Assembly: GCA_049966775.1 (NCBI GenBank)
Contig: JBMFTZ010000029.1
Location: 1-7,651 of the forward strand
Direction of reading: 5' to 3'
Source of the DNA: JAKAWW01 sp049966775
GTDB taxonomy: Archaea; Micrarchaeota; Micrarchaeia; Micrarchaeales; Micrarchaeaceae
Length of the DNA: 7,651 bases
Shown piece by piece: positions 1 through 6,004 of the stretch. A model generated the notes under the pieces. The model saw nothing but the letters and a program-made list of their open reading frames with translations. It had not been told where the DNA came from and made no database searches. Each line of letters begins with the position of its first letter. The first letter of the stretch is position 1. The position numbers and the translations under genes were made by a program.

Positions 1-47
1 TGCGCCCAAACCTCTAGTATTTTATCTTTTAACTCATATATTTCCAT
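1..47 (-). CDS. N-terminus of an unidentified protein (partial, runs off window)
   Basis: Reading leftwards from an ATG at 47-45, fifteen codons stay open to the window edge and give MEIYELKDKILEVWA. The start is supported by a strong Shine-Dalgarno AGGAGG at 61-56, eight bases upstream, as good as that of the L1 gene at the other end of the window. The visible peptide is amphipathic and probably helical, with no signal peptide. I do not recognise the family, and fifteen residues are too few to assign a function. The gene is divergent from the pilin-like gene starting at 206. Its leader contains several inverted repeats, described separately, which suggests post-transcriptional control. Confidence 0.6.
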   Translation of the reverse strand, partial: MEIYELKDKILEVWA

Positions 48-53
48 TGTATC

Positions 54-110
54 TGCCTCCTGGCAAGGCAACCAACACGCCAGTTGCGTGTTGGGTCAGG
101 AGACCTAACA
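54..110 (-). repeat. Cluster of three inverted repeats in a 5' leader
   Basis: Three hairpins can be drawn just upstream of the minus-strand ATG at 47. Hairpin I pairs 102-110 with 89-97 around a four-base loop, with one mismatch on the minus strand (a G-U pair if the plus strand were the RNA). Hairpin II is a perfect nine-base stem, 86-94 with 72-80 (CCAACACGC and GCGTGTTGG), with a five-base loop. Hairpin III pairs 66-70 with 54-58 and contains half of the Shine-Dalgarno. Hairpins I and II share 89-94 and cannot form together. The pairings are seen directly; a regulatory role is inferred. Confidence 0.55.
56..61 (-). promoter_or_regulatory. Shine-Dalgarno site of the left-edge minus-strand gene
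   Basis: The minus strand reads AGGAGG here, followed by eight bases and an ATG. It matches the anti-Shine-Dalgarno of archaeal 16S rRNA and decides the start of the partial gene. Three of its six bases lie in the arm of a small stem (54-58 with 66-70) and the other three in its loop, so the site could be partly masked in the folded leader. Confidence 0.6.
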
Positions 111-170
111 CTACACATCCACGACGACAAAAGAGAAGATAAACCCCCCATAGATAGTTATGCACAAAGG

Positions 171-178
171 TATTTAAT
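171..178 (+). promoter_or_regulatory. TATA box of the pilin-like gene, possibly bidirectional
   Basis: TATTTAAT, preceded by the purine-rich CAAAGG as a possible BRE. Its centre is about 30 bases before the ATG at 206, so the expected transcription start falls at about 198-206 and the mRNA would be leaderless or nearly so. This fits the absence of any Shine-Dalgarno before that ATG. The element is close to palindromic: the minus strand reads AATTAAATA, so it could also serve the divergent gene, giving that gene a leader of about 100 bases. A closer TTTATC on the minus strand (143-138) is an alternative for that gene. Confidence 0.5.
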
Positions 179-205
179 TTGCCAAGTTCCTATATTTTTG
201 ATTGC

Positions 206-451
206 ATGCTCAGGCAGGAACATGCGAGGAGCAGGAAAGCACAGAGCGCAATGGAATACCTCATGACATACGGGTGGGCCATACTCATCATAGCAATTGT
301 AATTGCTGCTTTGTTCTCCCTTGGCGTTTTCAGCAGTGCTTCGTACATGGGCACAACGTGCATAGCAGAATCCGGATTCCTGTGCAGCAAGCCTGTGCTT
401 TCAGGCACAACACTCACACTCACTTTAGGTCAGTACAGTAGCACAAACTAG
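206..451 (+). CDS. Class III signal-peptide pilin-like protein, N-terminal part before an in-frame TAG
   Basis: The 81-residue product starts at ATG 206 and carries a clear archaeal class III signal peptide. A short basic stretch (residues 1-11, RSRK) is followed by AQSAMEYL and a hydrophobic helix at about 24-42. By family rules a prepilin peptidase of the EppA type would cleave between Ala12 and Gln13, leaving the conserved Glu at mature position 5. The helix would anchor or polymerise the mature protein at the cell surface. Two cysteines follow (residues 52 and 60). The frame then stops at TAG 449-451 in the middle of what looks like a continuing domain. The same frame stays open from 452 to 1708, so this is probably the front of a 500-residue protein. 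A TTG at 179 is an upstream alternative start, but it lies at the end of the TATA box and is rejected. Confidence 0.75.
   Translation: MLRQEHARSRKAQSAMEYLMTYGWAILIIAIVIAALFSLGVFSSASYMGTTCIAESGFLCSKPVLSGTTLTLTLGQYSSTN
449..451 (+). other. In-frame amber (TAG) codon interrupting the pilin/DUF2341 gene
   Basis: Codons read ...AGC ACA AAC TAG AAT ACA GCT..., and the frame is open on both sides (206-448 and 452-1705). One substitution, TGG to TAG, would explain it by replacing a Trp; a Trp at this place is my guess from the general style of such proteins. TAG also ends this gene (1706-1708), the phosphoesterase and the helicase, so TAG is an ordinary stop in this genome and global reassignment is unlikely. 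Possible explanations are a recent nonsense mutation, strain variation or sequencing error in a metagenome, or regulated readthrough. Confidence 0.8.
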
Positions 452-502
452 AATACAGCTACGTTTTGCATTGTTCCAAGCGGGTTTGCGCCACCCAATA
501 GC

Positions 503-1708
503 ATGGGCTGCCCAAGCGGTTATCCGCAATACAGCGCCGGCAGCTTTGCAAATGGGCAGAGCGGCACATACCAGTTTTCAAGCACGCCTATTTATTCGTT
601 CCCGCCGTTTGGAAGCGTATTTTCAGGACAGGTTTGGGCGGTTTACACCATACTACAGTATTCAGGCAACCTGACAACACAAATGGCGACAATCGTCGCA
701 AAGAATGTTGGCGCATCAAGCACAAGTCCATCTTCTGCACTTTACGTGCCTATAACTATCACCAACAGCCAAAGCGCTGCCACGCCAGCCCCATTCCAGC
801 AGATGATAACCTTCAATCCTTCTTCATATGCGCAGTATGAAAATTCGAATCTGGGCAACATAAGGTTTTACCAAGGCTCTACAGAACTACACAGTTGGTG
901 CGAATCGGGTTGCTCAAGCACGGCATCGCAAGCGGTATTCTGGGTGAATCTACCTAATGGTATACCTGCAAGCTCCAAAGTAACGGTAAACATGGCATTT
1001 GAGCCCGCGTCAATGAACTACGATGGCGTTTATGCGGGCGAAGCCCCACAGCTAAGCTCAACCTATGCTCAATACGATGATGGGGCGAGCGTGTTCAACA
1101 ACTACTGGAACTTTGCTGGAACAAGTTTGCCAAGCGGATTAGTCACTTCAGGAAGTGGCGGCACTATAACCATAAATAACGGAATACACTTAGTAGAAAC
1201 AACTGCAGGCGACGGCGAAAGTTTAGGCTTCTCTACCGCACAATCAACAAATAATCGGGTTAGAGAAGCGGCAATAAATTTATATGGGAGCTCCGGCTCT
1301 GATATCCGAGATAGAGTAAACCCAAGCCTAGCAGGAACTTCAATAGGAGATTTTGGATATTTTTCTCAATCTTCTCTTTCGAATCAGGTAGAGTATTATT
1401 TTAACGGTTGGATAGGGACATATACACCAACCTTTACCTCTGCAACTTCTCCACTAATAATAGATAGCCAATCATATACTTCATCAGGAACGTGTTATTG
1501 GGATTCATATAATTATGGTAGTTATACGAGCCCTATATACCAAAATTCTTATACTTTTACTGCTGGTTCTACTTACACAAATGGGTATGCTGCAACTTTA
1601 GACTCAGGAGGTAGTATAGAATCTTCTATGTATATTTACTGGATTCGTATCCGTGCCTACCCGCCGAACGGCGTGATGCCGAGCGTGAGCTTCGGGAGCG
1701 TACAGTAG
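503..1708 (+). CDS. DUF2341 / LamG-like surface protein, C-terminal part after the in-frame TAG
   Basis: This is the downstream part of the gene that begins at 206. The frame is open from codon 452, and ATG 503 is only the first ATG. No Shine-Dalgarno or TATA box lies before it, so independent translation is doubtful. Counting from ATG 503, residues about 1-80 are a Gly/Ser/Pro/Tyr-rich linker. Residues about 90-180 resemble DUF2341 (ITFNPSSYAQYE, GNIRFYQGSTELHSW, AVFWVNLPNG, SKVTVNMAFE). Residues about 190-395 look like a concanavalin/LamG-type beta sandwich rich in Ser, Thr, Tyr and Gly, ending in RAYPPNGVMPSVSFGS. DUF2341 occurs in extracellular proteins and is linked to binding of glycans or other surfaces; the ligand here is unknown. 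There are few charged residues, as expected for an exported protein. By hand count, GC falls from 51% (481-780) to 36% (1321-1620). Confidence 0.7.
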   Translation: MGCPSGYPQYSAGSFANGQSGTYQFSSTPIYSFPPFGSVFSGQVWAVYTILQYSGNLTTQMATIVAKNVGASSTSPSSALYVPITITNSQSAATPAPFQQMITFNPSSYAQYENSNLGNIRFYQGSTELHSWCESGCSSTASQAVFWVNLPNGIPASSKVTVNMAFEPASMNYDGVYAGEAPQLSSTYAQYDDGASVFNNYWNFAGTSLPSGLVTSGSGGTITINNGIHLVETTAGDGESLGFSTAQSTNNRVREAAINLYGSSGSDIRDRVNPSLAGTSIGDFGYFSQSSLSNQVEYYFNGWIGTYTPTFTSATSPLIIDSQSYTSSGTCYWDSYNYGSYTSPIYQNSYTFTAGSTYTNGYAATLDSGGSIESSMYIYWIRIRAYPPNGVMPSVSFGSVQ

Positions 1709-1722
1709 ATCCCGCAAATTAA

Positions 1723-2466
1723 CTATTGTGCCTGCTTTAGTCTGCCCACCTTGCCGAAGTCTATCGTGGAGCCGTAGCCTATTGCTATCGCGTGCATCAC
1801 ATCTATTTCCAGATGCTTAAATATAGGAGAGAGCAAATGCTCCGGAGGCTCGAGCAAGAGGTCTGTACCGCTCGCATAGAAGCTTATTGCCGGAAGGACA
1901 AGCAGCGGAATTGACTTGAAAGAGCCGTAGAGGAAGCACTTGAGCTTCTCCCTCTTGCCTATGCTATCCACGATGCCTATAGATGGATGCTCGTGGCCCA
2001 TCACAAGCATCTTTATGCCCTTCTCTTCTATCTTTGGCATCTCCTCGCCGTGGAAGAAGAGGTATTTGCCGATCAGCGCCTGCTGCCTGTACACGTTGAG
2101 CTTGAACGGCTCCTTGTAGCGCTCCACGAAATTGTCGTGGTTGCCTTTTACCAGGTATAGTGTCACTCTCTTTTCCTTCGCAAAATTTATGAAGTCGTAG
2201 AGCTCGTTGAATTCGTCGGGCTCGACAGTTGAAAACTCGTTCTTTATGTCGCCGTCTACTATGATGCTGCCTGCATGCGTTTTGTCAAGTGCTTTTGTTA
2301 TCAGATCGAGAATCTTTTTTAGGTTTACCTTTGGGGCAAAGATGCCGCTCTTTGCAAGATACGCCTCGCCGCCAAGATGCAGGTCGGCTATCGCAAGGGC
2401 ATTTATGCTGCGTATAAACGCAATAGGCAGGCCGTCCAAGAGCTCTACGTCTTTGCTCAGCTGCAT
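1723..2466 (-). CDS. Metallophosphoesterase, COG1407-type (ICC-like), Lhr-associated
   Basis: This 247-residue protein has the calcineurin-like phosphoesterase motifs in order: ADLHLGG (Asp28, His30), VDGDIKNEF (Asp73), VKGNHDNF (Asn109, His110), FFHGEE (His139) and MGHEHP (His158, His160). These residues would hold a two-metal centre that hydrolyses phosphodiester or phosphomonoester bonds. The compact length, the HGEE motif and the GHEHPS motif fit the archaeal COG1407 family, whose natural substrate is not settled. Its ATG follows the Lhr stop codon with no base between, and no strong Shine-Dalgarno is visible (only GGATCAAGG within the end of lhr), so translation is probably coupled to the helicase. 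Lhr helicases are often encoded beside such phosphoesterases, which suggests a joint role in nucleic-acid repair or processing. The stop is TAG. The 3' end lies 14 bases from that of the convergent surface-protein gene. Confidence 0.85.
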   Translation of the reverse strand: MQLSKDVELLDGLPIAFIRSINALAIADLHLGGEAYLAKSGIFAPKVNLKKILDLITKALDKTHAGSIIVDGDIKNEFSTVEPDEFNELYDFINFAKEKRVTLYLVKGNHDNFVERYKEPFKLNVYRQQALIGKYLFFHGEEMPKIEEKGIKMLVMGHEHPSIGIVDSIGKREKLKCFLYGSFKSIPLLVLPAISFYASGTDLLLEPPEHLLSPIFKHLEIDVMHAIAIGYGSTIDFGKVGRLKQAQ

Positions 2467-5115
2467 CTACACGCCCTTGATCCTTTCCATTACGAGCTTG
2501 TGCAGCTTCTGCAGGTATTTTCTGCGCTCCTTCATAAGTATTACATCTGCGCTGCCGAACGTGAGCATCGTATGCGAGAACGGCGACGGCACAGGCGTTC
2601 TGATGAGCTTTGTCTTTATCGCCCCGCTGCACATTCCAGAGAGCACCTGCTCCGCCCGGTGCAGATCCATAGTGTCTTCAAGTATTTCCCGGTAGGTCTC
2701 GCTCAGAACTGGGAAATTCTTGTCCGTCTCCTCTACGGCCTTGAGCAATAGCTGCGAGTTGAACTGCTGCTTGCCCACGCTGATCTTCCAGCCCTTGTAG
2801 TTCCTGAGCACCATGAAGCTCCTTGCCGCTACGTGCCTGAACTTCCTGCGCATGAGCTCGGTGCGCCTTATATTTTGCTTGAGCATGAGCGGCATTCCTG
2901 CGTGCTCTACCTCTGACACGATGTCTTTGATGTTGCGCTCGGTTATCTTCTCCCCTTTTGGCAGGTTGAAAACAAACCCGTTGTCACTCACCATTATACT
3001 AATGTCTTCGTCGAGCATGTCTGCAAGCTCTATTGCAAGGGCCCTGGAGAGCGCATCGTTTACGCGCCTGCCGAAGAGCGCATGAAATATAAGGTAGTTG
3101 TTGCCTGTCAAGGGATCGCGCGATTGCTCGACCAGCAGGTACTTGTCGCTGGGAACCTCACCTGCGAACAAAACCTGCTCCATGAAATAGTTCGCGATTG
3201 CAAGCCTTGCTTTCTTGTCAACGGGCATGGTGGCAAGGAACTCGTCTACATCTTTTGGAAGCTTCTTGAATGTGGCCCTGGATCTAAGGCTCACCTGCTT
3301 CTTTATGAGCGAATAGAGCTTTGCCCGGAACTTGCCTATCTCAATCGCAAGCTCATAGCTAAGTGGCAGCTGTTCTGAGAACCATGGCGGTATGGTTGGC
3401 GCTGCGGCCTTGGCCTCGCTTACATAGCAGCTCATGCCCCTTGAATTTTCAAACCTGTAGAGCCTTCCGCCAAGTGTAAATATGTCCCCCGGCTTGAGGT
3501 GAAGCAGAAACTCCTCCTCTATGCTCCCTATCCACTTCTTTCCCATGTATACGTTCACCGCAACCTCATCTGGTATCGTGCCAGAATTGAGCATGTATAT
3601 CACTTTTGTGAGCTTGCCGCGCCTCCCGAACGCGTGCTCCTTCTCATCGTACCAGATCTTTCCGTATACGTGCCTGTTCTCAAGGCCCACATAGTTGCCG
3701 GCAAGGTAATTCAACAGGGCATCAAAATCGCGCCGCTGCAGATTGCTGTACGGATAAGCTGTTTTTACAAGCTCGTATGCCTCGCTGTCGTTCCACTTCT
3801 TGTTCAATGCCATGCCTACGATGTGCTGCGCCAATACATCCAGCGCGTTCTTTGGCACGGTAAAAGAGTCCAGATGCTTTTTCAGGGCGGAATCCACCAT
3901 TACGGTGCACTCTATCATGTCATCCCTGTTCAGCACAAGCAGCTCCCCTTTTGCGACAGAATCAAATGAATGCCCGGCCCTGCCTATTCGCTGCACCGCC
4001 CTTGTTATGCTTTTTGGCGAACCAAGCTGCACCACATTGTCTATAGTGCCTATATCTATGCCGAGCTCCAGGCTTGTAGAAGAGACAACGCACTTCAGCG
4101 AGCCCTTCTTCAGCAGTTCCTCTACCTCAAGCCTTGAATCCCTCGACAGCGAGCCATGGTGCGCAGCTATCTCTTCACCGTACTTGAACCGCTTCTTGAG
4201 GTTGAACACGACGCGCTCCGTGCCGCTCCTTGTATTCGTGAATATCAGCGTTGTTTTTGATCCTTTTATTATATTGTTGAGCTCCTTGTAGATGGAATCC
4301 TCCACGACCTCGTCTTTTGTGTAAATCATATCCCTTACTGGGCTCACCACCTTTATGTCAAGCTTCTTGCTCCACGAGGCGTCTATTATGGTGCAATCAT
4401 CGGGCTCGCCGTTCTTGAAGCCCACAAGGAACTTTGCCGCTTCATCCAACGGGTAGAGCGTGGCACCCATCCCTATCTTGGTTATGCCATGGCCTATGAG
4501 CCCCTGCAGCCTTGCAATAGAGAGCGAGAGGTGAACGCCGCGCTTGTTGTTTGCAAGCTCGTGCACCTCGTCCACGATTATGTATTCAAGGCCCTTCATG
4601 TGCTCCATGAAGCGTTCAGAATTTAGTATTATCGCAAGGCTTTCCGGTGTTGTGACGAGTATGTTTGGCGGTTTTAGCAACTGCTTTCTGCGCTCGCTCT
4701 GCTGCGTATCTCCAGTTCGTACGGCTATCGTAACCTGCTTTGCCGTACCTGCAATCTTCGCATCTTTGCTAATAGCGTCGTATATCTCGCCCAGCGGCTT
4801 TGCAAGATTGCGATATATGTCGTTGTTAAGCGCGCGAAGCGGCGATATGTAGGTGCAGTACACCCTATCCTCGAGCTTGCCCTGCATGCTGTAGTCGAAC
4901 AGCCTACTTATTATTGAGAGAAATGCCGAAAGGGTCTTGCCAGAGCCTGTCGGGGCGGTAATCAGCACGTTCTTCTTTTCGCTTATCAGCTTGAAAGCGT
5001 ATTTTTGCGGCGGGGTGAGCAGCTTGAAGTTCTTTTCGAACCATCCTCTCACATAGGGATTCAATACGCCAAGGCTCTCCTGATCTTGAAATGGCTTGCT
5101 AAGGTACTCAAACAT
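2467..5115 (-). CDS. lhr: Lhr-type superfamily 2 ATP-dependent helicase
   Basis: This 882-residue protein has the length of an archaeal Lhr core helicase. Motifs in order: Q-motif LTPPQKYAF (33-41), Walker A APTGSGKT (54-61), Ia SPLRALNND (91-99), TTPESL (155-160), Walker B DEVH (182-185), motif III MGATL (216-220), motif IV LIFTNTRSGTE (290-300), HHGSLSRDSR (319-328), motif V SSTSLELGIDIG (345-356) and motif VI QRIGRAGHS (375-383). The second half has the Lhr signatures SGTIPDE (511-517), GSIEEEF (530-536), LKPGDIFTLGG (540-550) and near the C-terminus TPVPSPF (840-846). Lhr proteins translocate 3' to 5' on single-stranded DNA and unwind RNA:DNA hybrids. Motif III has Gly (GAT) where SAT is usual. 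The ATG at 5115 is preceded by an in-frame TGA at 5124-5122 and only a weak Shine-Dalgarno (GAGATGAG). It forms a pair with the downstream phosphoesterase. Confidence 0.93.
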   Translation of the reverse strand: MFEYLSKPFQDQESLGVLNPYVRGWFEKNFKLLTPPQKYAFKLISEKKNVLITAPTGSGKTLSAFLSIISRLFDYSMQGKLEDRVYCTYISPLRALNNDIYRNLAKPLGEIYDAISKDAKIAGTAKQVTIAVRTGDTQQSERRKQLLKPPNILVTTPESLAIILNSERFMEHMKGLEYIIVDEVHELANNKRGVHLSLSIARLQGLIGHGITKIGMGATLYPLDEAAKFLVGFKNGEPDDCTIIDASWSKKLDIKVVSPVRDMIYTKDEVVEDSIYKELNNIIKGSKTTLIFTNTRSGTERVVFNLKKRFKYGEEIAAHHGSLSRDSRLEVEELLKKGSLKCVVSSTSLELGIDIGTIDNVVQLGSPKSITRAVQRIGRAGHSFDSVAKGELLVLNRDDMIECTVMVDSALKKHLDSFTVPKNALDVLAQHIVGMALNKKWNDSEAYELVKTAYPYSNLQRRDFDALLNYLAGNYVGLENRHVYGKIWYDEKEHAFGRRGKLTKVIYMLNSGTIPDEVAVNVYMGKKWIGSIEEEFLLHLKPGDIFTLGGRLYRFENSRGMSCYVSEAKAAAPTIPPWFSEQLPLSYELAIEIGKFRAKLYSLIKKQVSLRSRATFKKLPKDVDEFLATMPVDKKARLAIANYFMEQVLFAGEVPSDKYLLVEQSRDPLTGNNYLIFHALFGRRVNDALSRALAIELADMLDEDISIMVSDNGFVFNLPKGEKITERNIKDIVSEVEHAGMPLMLKQNIRRTELMRRKFRHVAARSFMVLRNYKGWKISVGKQQFNSQLLLKAVEETDKNFPVLSETYREILEDTMDLHRAEQVLSGMCSGAIKTKLIRTPVPSPFSHTMLTFGSADVILMKERRKYLQKLHKLVMERIKGV

Positions 5116-5171
5116 ATATTCTCATCTCTACACTTTGCATACTGAACAAAACAACAACATTGAAGAATTAG

Positions 5172-5189
5172 AAAAAGAAAGATAAAAAA
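5172..5189 (-). terminator. T-rich transcription terminator after the ferredoxin gene
   Basis: On the minus strand the sequence just past the ferredoxin stop reads TTTTTTATCTTTCTTTTT, with two T-runs and no stable stem before them. Archaeal RNA polymerase terminates at such oligo-T tracts. It separates the ferredoxin from lhr. The same AT-rich stretch may contain the TATA element of lhr (TTTTTATC), about 70 bases before its ATG, but no better lhr promoter is visible. Confidence 0.5.
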
Positions 5190-5200
5190 GTGCTTCCAGA

Positions 5201-5575
5201 TTACTTGTATATGGATACATACTTTGTGCCGGTATCGTCGGTGATGTGAATACATTCGCCTTCGCACTCTATAAGGCAGGCTTGGCAAAGTATGCATGCG
5301 CTTCCGTTAACCGCAACTGAAAGCCCTCCGCTCTTTCCGTCGTTGTCATTCGCAAAATGCCTATGGCCGTCATTGACATTGGACCATTTGTCAACTACAG
5401 CCGGATCTGTCTTGCCCTTCCACTTTGCCTCTTCTGGAGCGGTATCTGCGTTTGCATTGCCGGCATCGGGATTATCTGGCGTGCCCCTGCTTCTCATCTC
5501 GAATACTGCCACAGGACAGACATCCTTGCAGTGCTGGCATCCAGTACATTTGGTCTTGTCAACATATACGTCCAT
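5201..5575 (-). CDS. Dicluster 4Fe-4S ferredoxin with a long acidic insert
   Basis: This 124-residue cytoplasmic electron carrier has cluster motif I CTGCQHCKDVCP (Cys10, 13, 16, 20) and motif II CILCQACLIEC (Cys94, 97, 100, 104). The usual Pro after the last Cys of motif II is replaced by Glu, and an extra Cys108 follows. With all four cysteines present in both motifs, two [4Fe-4S] clusters are expected. About 70 residues separate the motifs, far more than in the 55-60-residue clostridial type. The insert (about 28-85) is rich in Asp, Asn, Gly and Lys and contains HRH (71-73). Thermoacidophile archaeal ferredoxins also carry extra segments, some binding zinc; the resemblance is general and metal binding here is untested. 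The ATG has GGTGAC three bases upstream and its own TATA box. The stop is TAA. Redox partners cannot be told from the neighbours. Confidence 0.85.
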   Translation of the reverse strand: MDVYVDKTKCTGCQHCKDVCPVAVFEMRSRGTPDNPDAGNANADTAPEEAKWKGKTDPAVVDKWSNVNDGHRHFANDNDGKSGGLSVAVNGSACILCQACLIECEGECIHITDDTGTKYVSIYK

Positions 5576-5578
5576 AAC

Positions 5579-5584
5579 GTCACC
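5579..5584 (-). promoter_or_regulatory. Shine-Dalgarno site of the ferredoxin gene
   Basis: GGTGAC on the minus strand lies three bases before the ATG at 5575. It is the archaeal GGTGA type, the same form as that used by L12. The spacing is short but acceptable. Confidence 0.55.
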
Positions 5585-5607
5585 AATAATCCATTTGCTT
5601 CGCTCAC

Positions 5608-5615
5608 ATTTAAAT
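5608..5615 (-). promoter_or_regulatory. TATA box of the ferredoxin gene
   Basis: ATTTAAAT preceded on the minus strand by GAAAGCA, a plausible purine-rich BRE. A transcription start about 25 bases downstream (near 5586) would give a leader of some ten bases that just includes the GGTGAC site. The ferredoxin can therefore be transcribed independently of the ribosomal operon. No T-rich terminator follows L12, however, so readthrough from that operon is also possible. Confidence 0.55.
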
Positions 5616-5655
5616 TGCTTTCACTTTTCCTGTTGACCTGCAATTCACAATGTGC

Positions 5656-5970
5656 TCAGCCGAACAGGCTCGCCAATCCGCCAGCTGCTTCCTCTTCCTT
5701 CTTCTTTTCGTCTTCTTTCGACTCCTTTTCCTTCTTCGCTGCTGGAGCTCCGGCCTGTGCCTGTGCTTGCGGCGCCGCCTGTGCCACAGGTGCAGCTTGG
5801 GCATTCTTTATTATGTCCTTTATGTTTACACCTTTTAGCGACGCAACTACCGCCTTCGCCTGCGCTTCGTCTGGCTCCATGCCAGCGGCTTTGACTACCT
5901 CCATTAGGTTTTTCTCATTTATCTCCTTGCCTGCTGAATCAAGGAGCAATGCAGCATATATGTATTCCAT
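5656..5970 (-). CDS. rpl12: Ribosomal protein L12 (archaeal P1-type stalk protein)
   Basis: This 104-residue acidic stalk protein forms dimers on L10 and recruits elongation and initiation factors to the large subunit. It starts MEYIYAALLLDSAGKEI, the typical archaeal P1 N-terminus. Residues 1-57 form the helical dimerisation domain, 58-78 an Ala/Gln/Pro hinge, 79-94 a Lys/Glu-rich charged stretch, and 97-104 the conserved GGLASLFG tail that contacts translational GTPases. The length is usual for the family. A GTG at 5979 would add three residues, but it lies inside the Shine-Dalgarno GGTGA (5980-5976); the ATG at 5970, five bases further on, is the real start. It lies 34 bases after the L10 stop, last in the L1-L10-L12 operon. 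The stop is TGA. Confidence 0.95.
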   Translation of the reverse strand: MEYIYAALLLDSAGKEINEKNLMEVVKAAGMEPDEAQAKAVVASLKGVNIKDIIKNAQAAPVAQAAPQAQAQAGAPAAKKEKESKEDEKKKEEEAAGGLASLFG

Positions 5971-5975
5971 TTCTT

Positions 5976-5980
5976 TCACC
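5976..5980 (-). promoter_or_regulatory. Shine-Dalgarno site that fixes the L12 start
   Basis: GGTGA, five bases before ATG 5970. Its own GTG is in frame and would be taken as the start by a longest-frame rule; the family N-terminus MEYIYAALLL shows that the ATG is correct. A strong site suits a protein needed in several copies per ribosome. Confidence 0.7.
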
Positions 5981-6004
5981 TTTAAGCATTAAACCTTTAT
6001 CCAT

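Noticed and set aside
1..108. Plus-strand open frame from the window edge to a TAA at 106-108
   Set aside because: Only 35 codons with no recognisable protein, Cys/Ser/Gln-rich. The minus-strand ATG with AGGAGG across the same bases is a better explanation.
60..112. tRNA or small structured RNA gene
   Set aside because: The stems do not form a cloverleaf, and no T-loop or 3' acceptor pattern is visible on either strand. No C/D-box pair (RUGAUGA with CUGA) was found.
179..205. TTG 179 as start of the pilin-like protein
   Set aside because: It lies within or at the edge of the TATA box and would be upstream of the expected transcript start; ATG 206 gives a normal class III signal peptide.
449..451. 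TAG as pyrrolysine or globally reassigned codon
   Set aside because: Three neighbouring genes, including this one, end in TAG at sensible family lengths, and no pyl genes are in the window.
2207..2751. Long plus-strand frames opposite the lhr/phosphoesterase junction
   Set aside because: They are antisense to well-supported genes, have no family resemblance, and lack start signals.
5357..5992. 211-codon plus-strand frame opposite the ferredoxin and L12
   Set aside because: A shadow of the Ala/Lys/Glu-rich L12 and the ferredoxin; the product is Ser/Phe/Ala/Cys-rich without recognisable domains.
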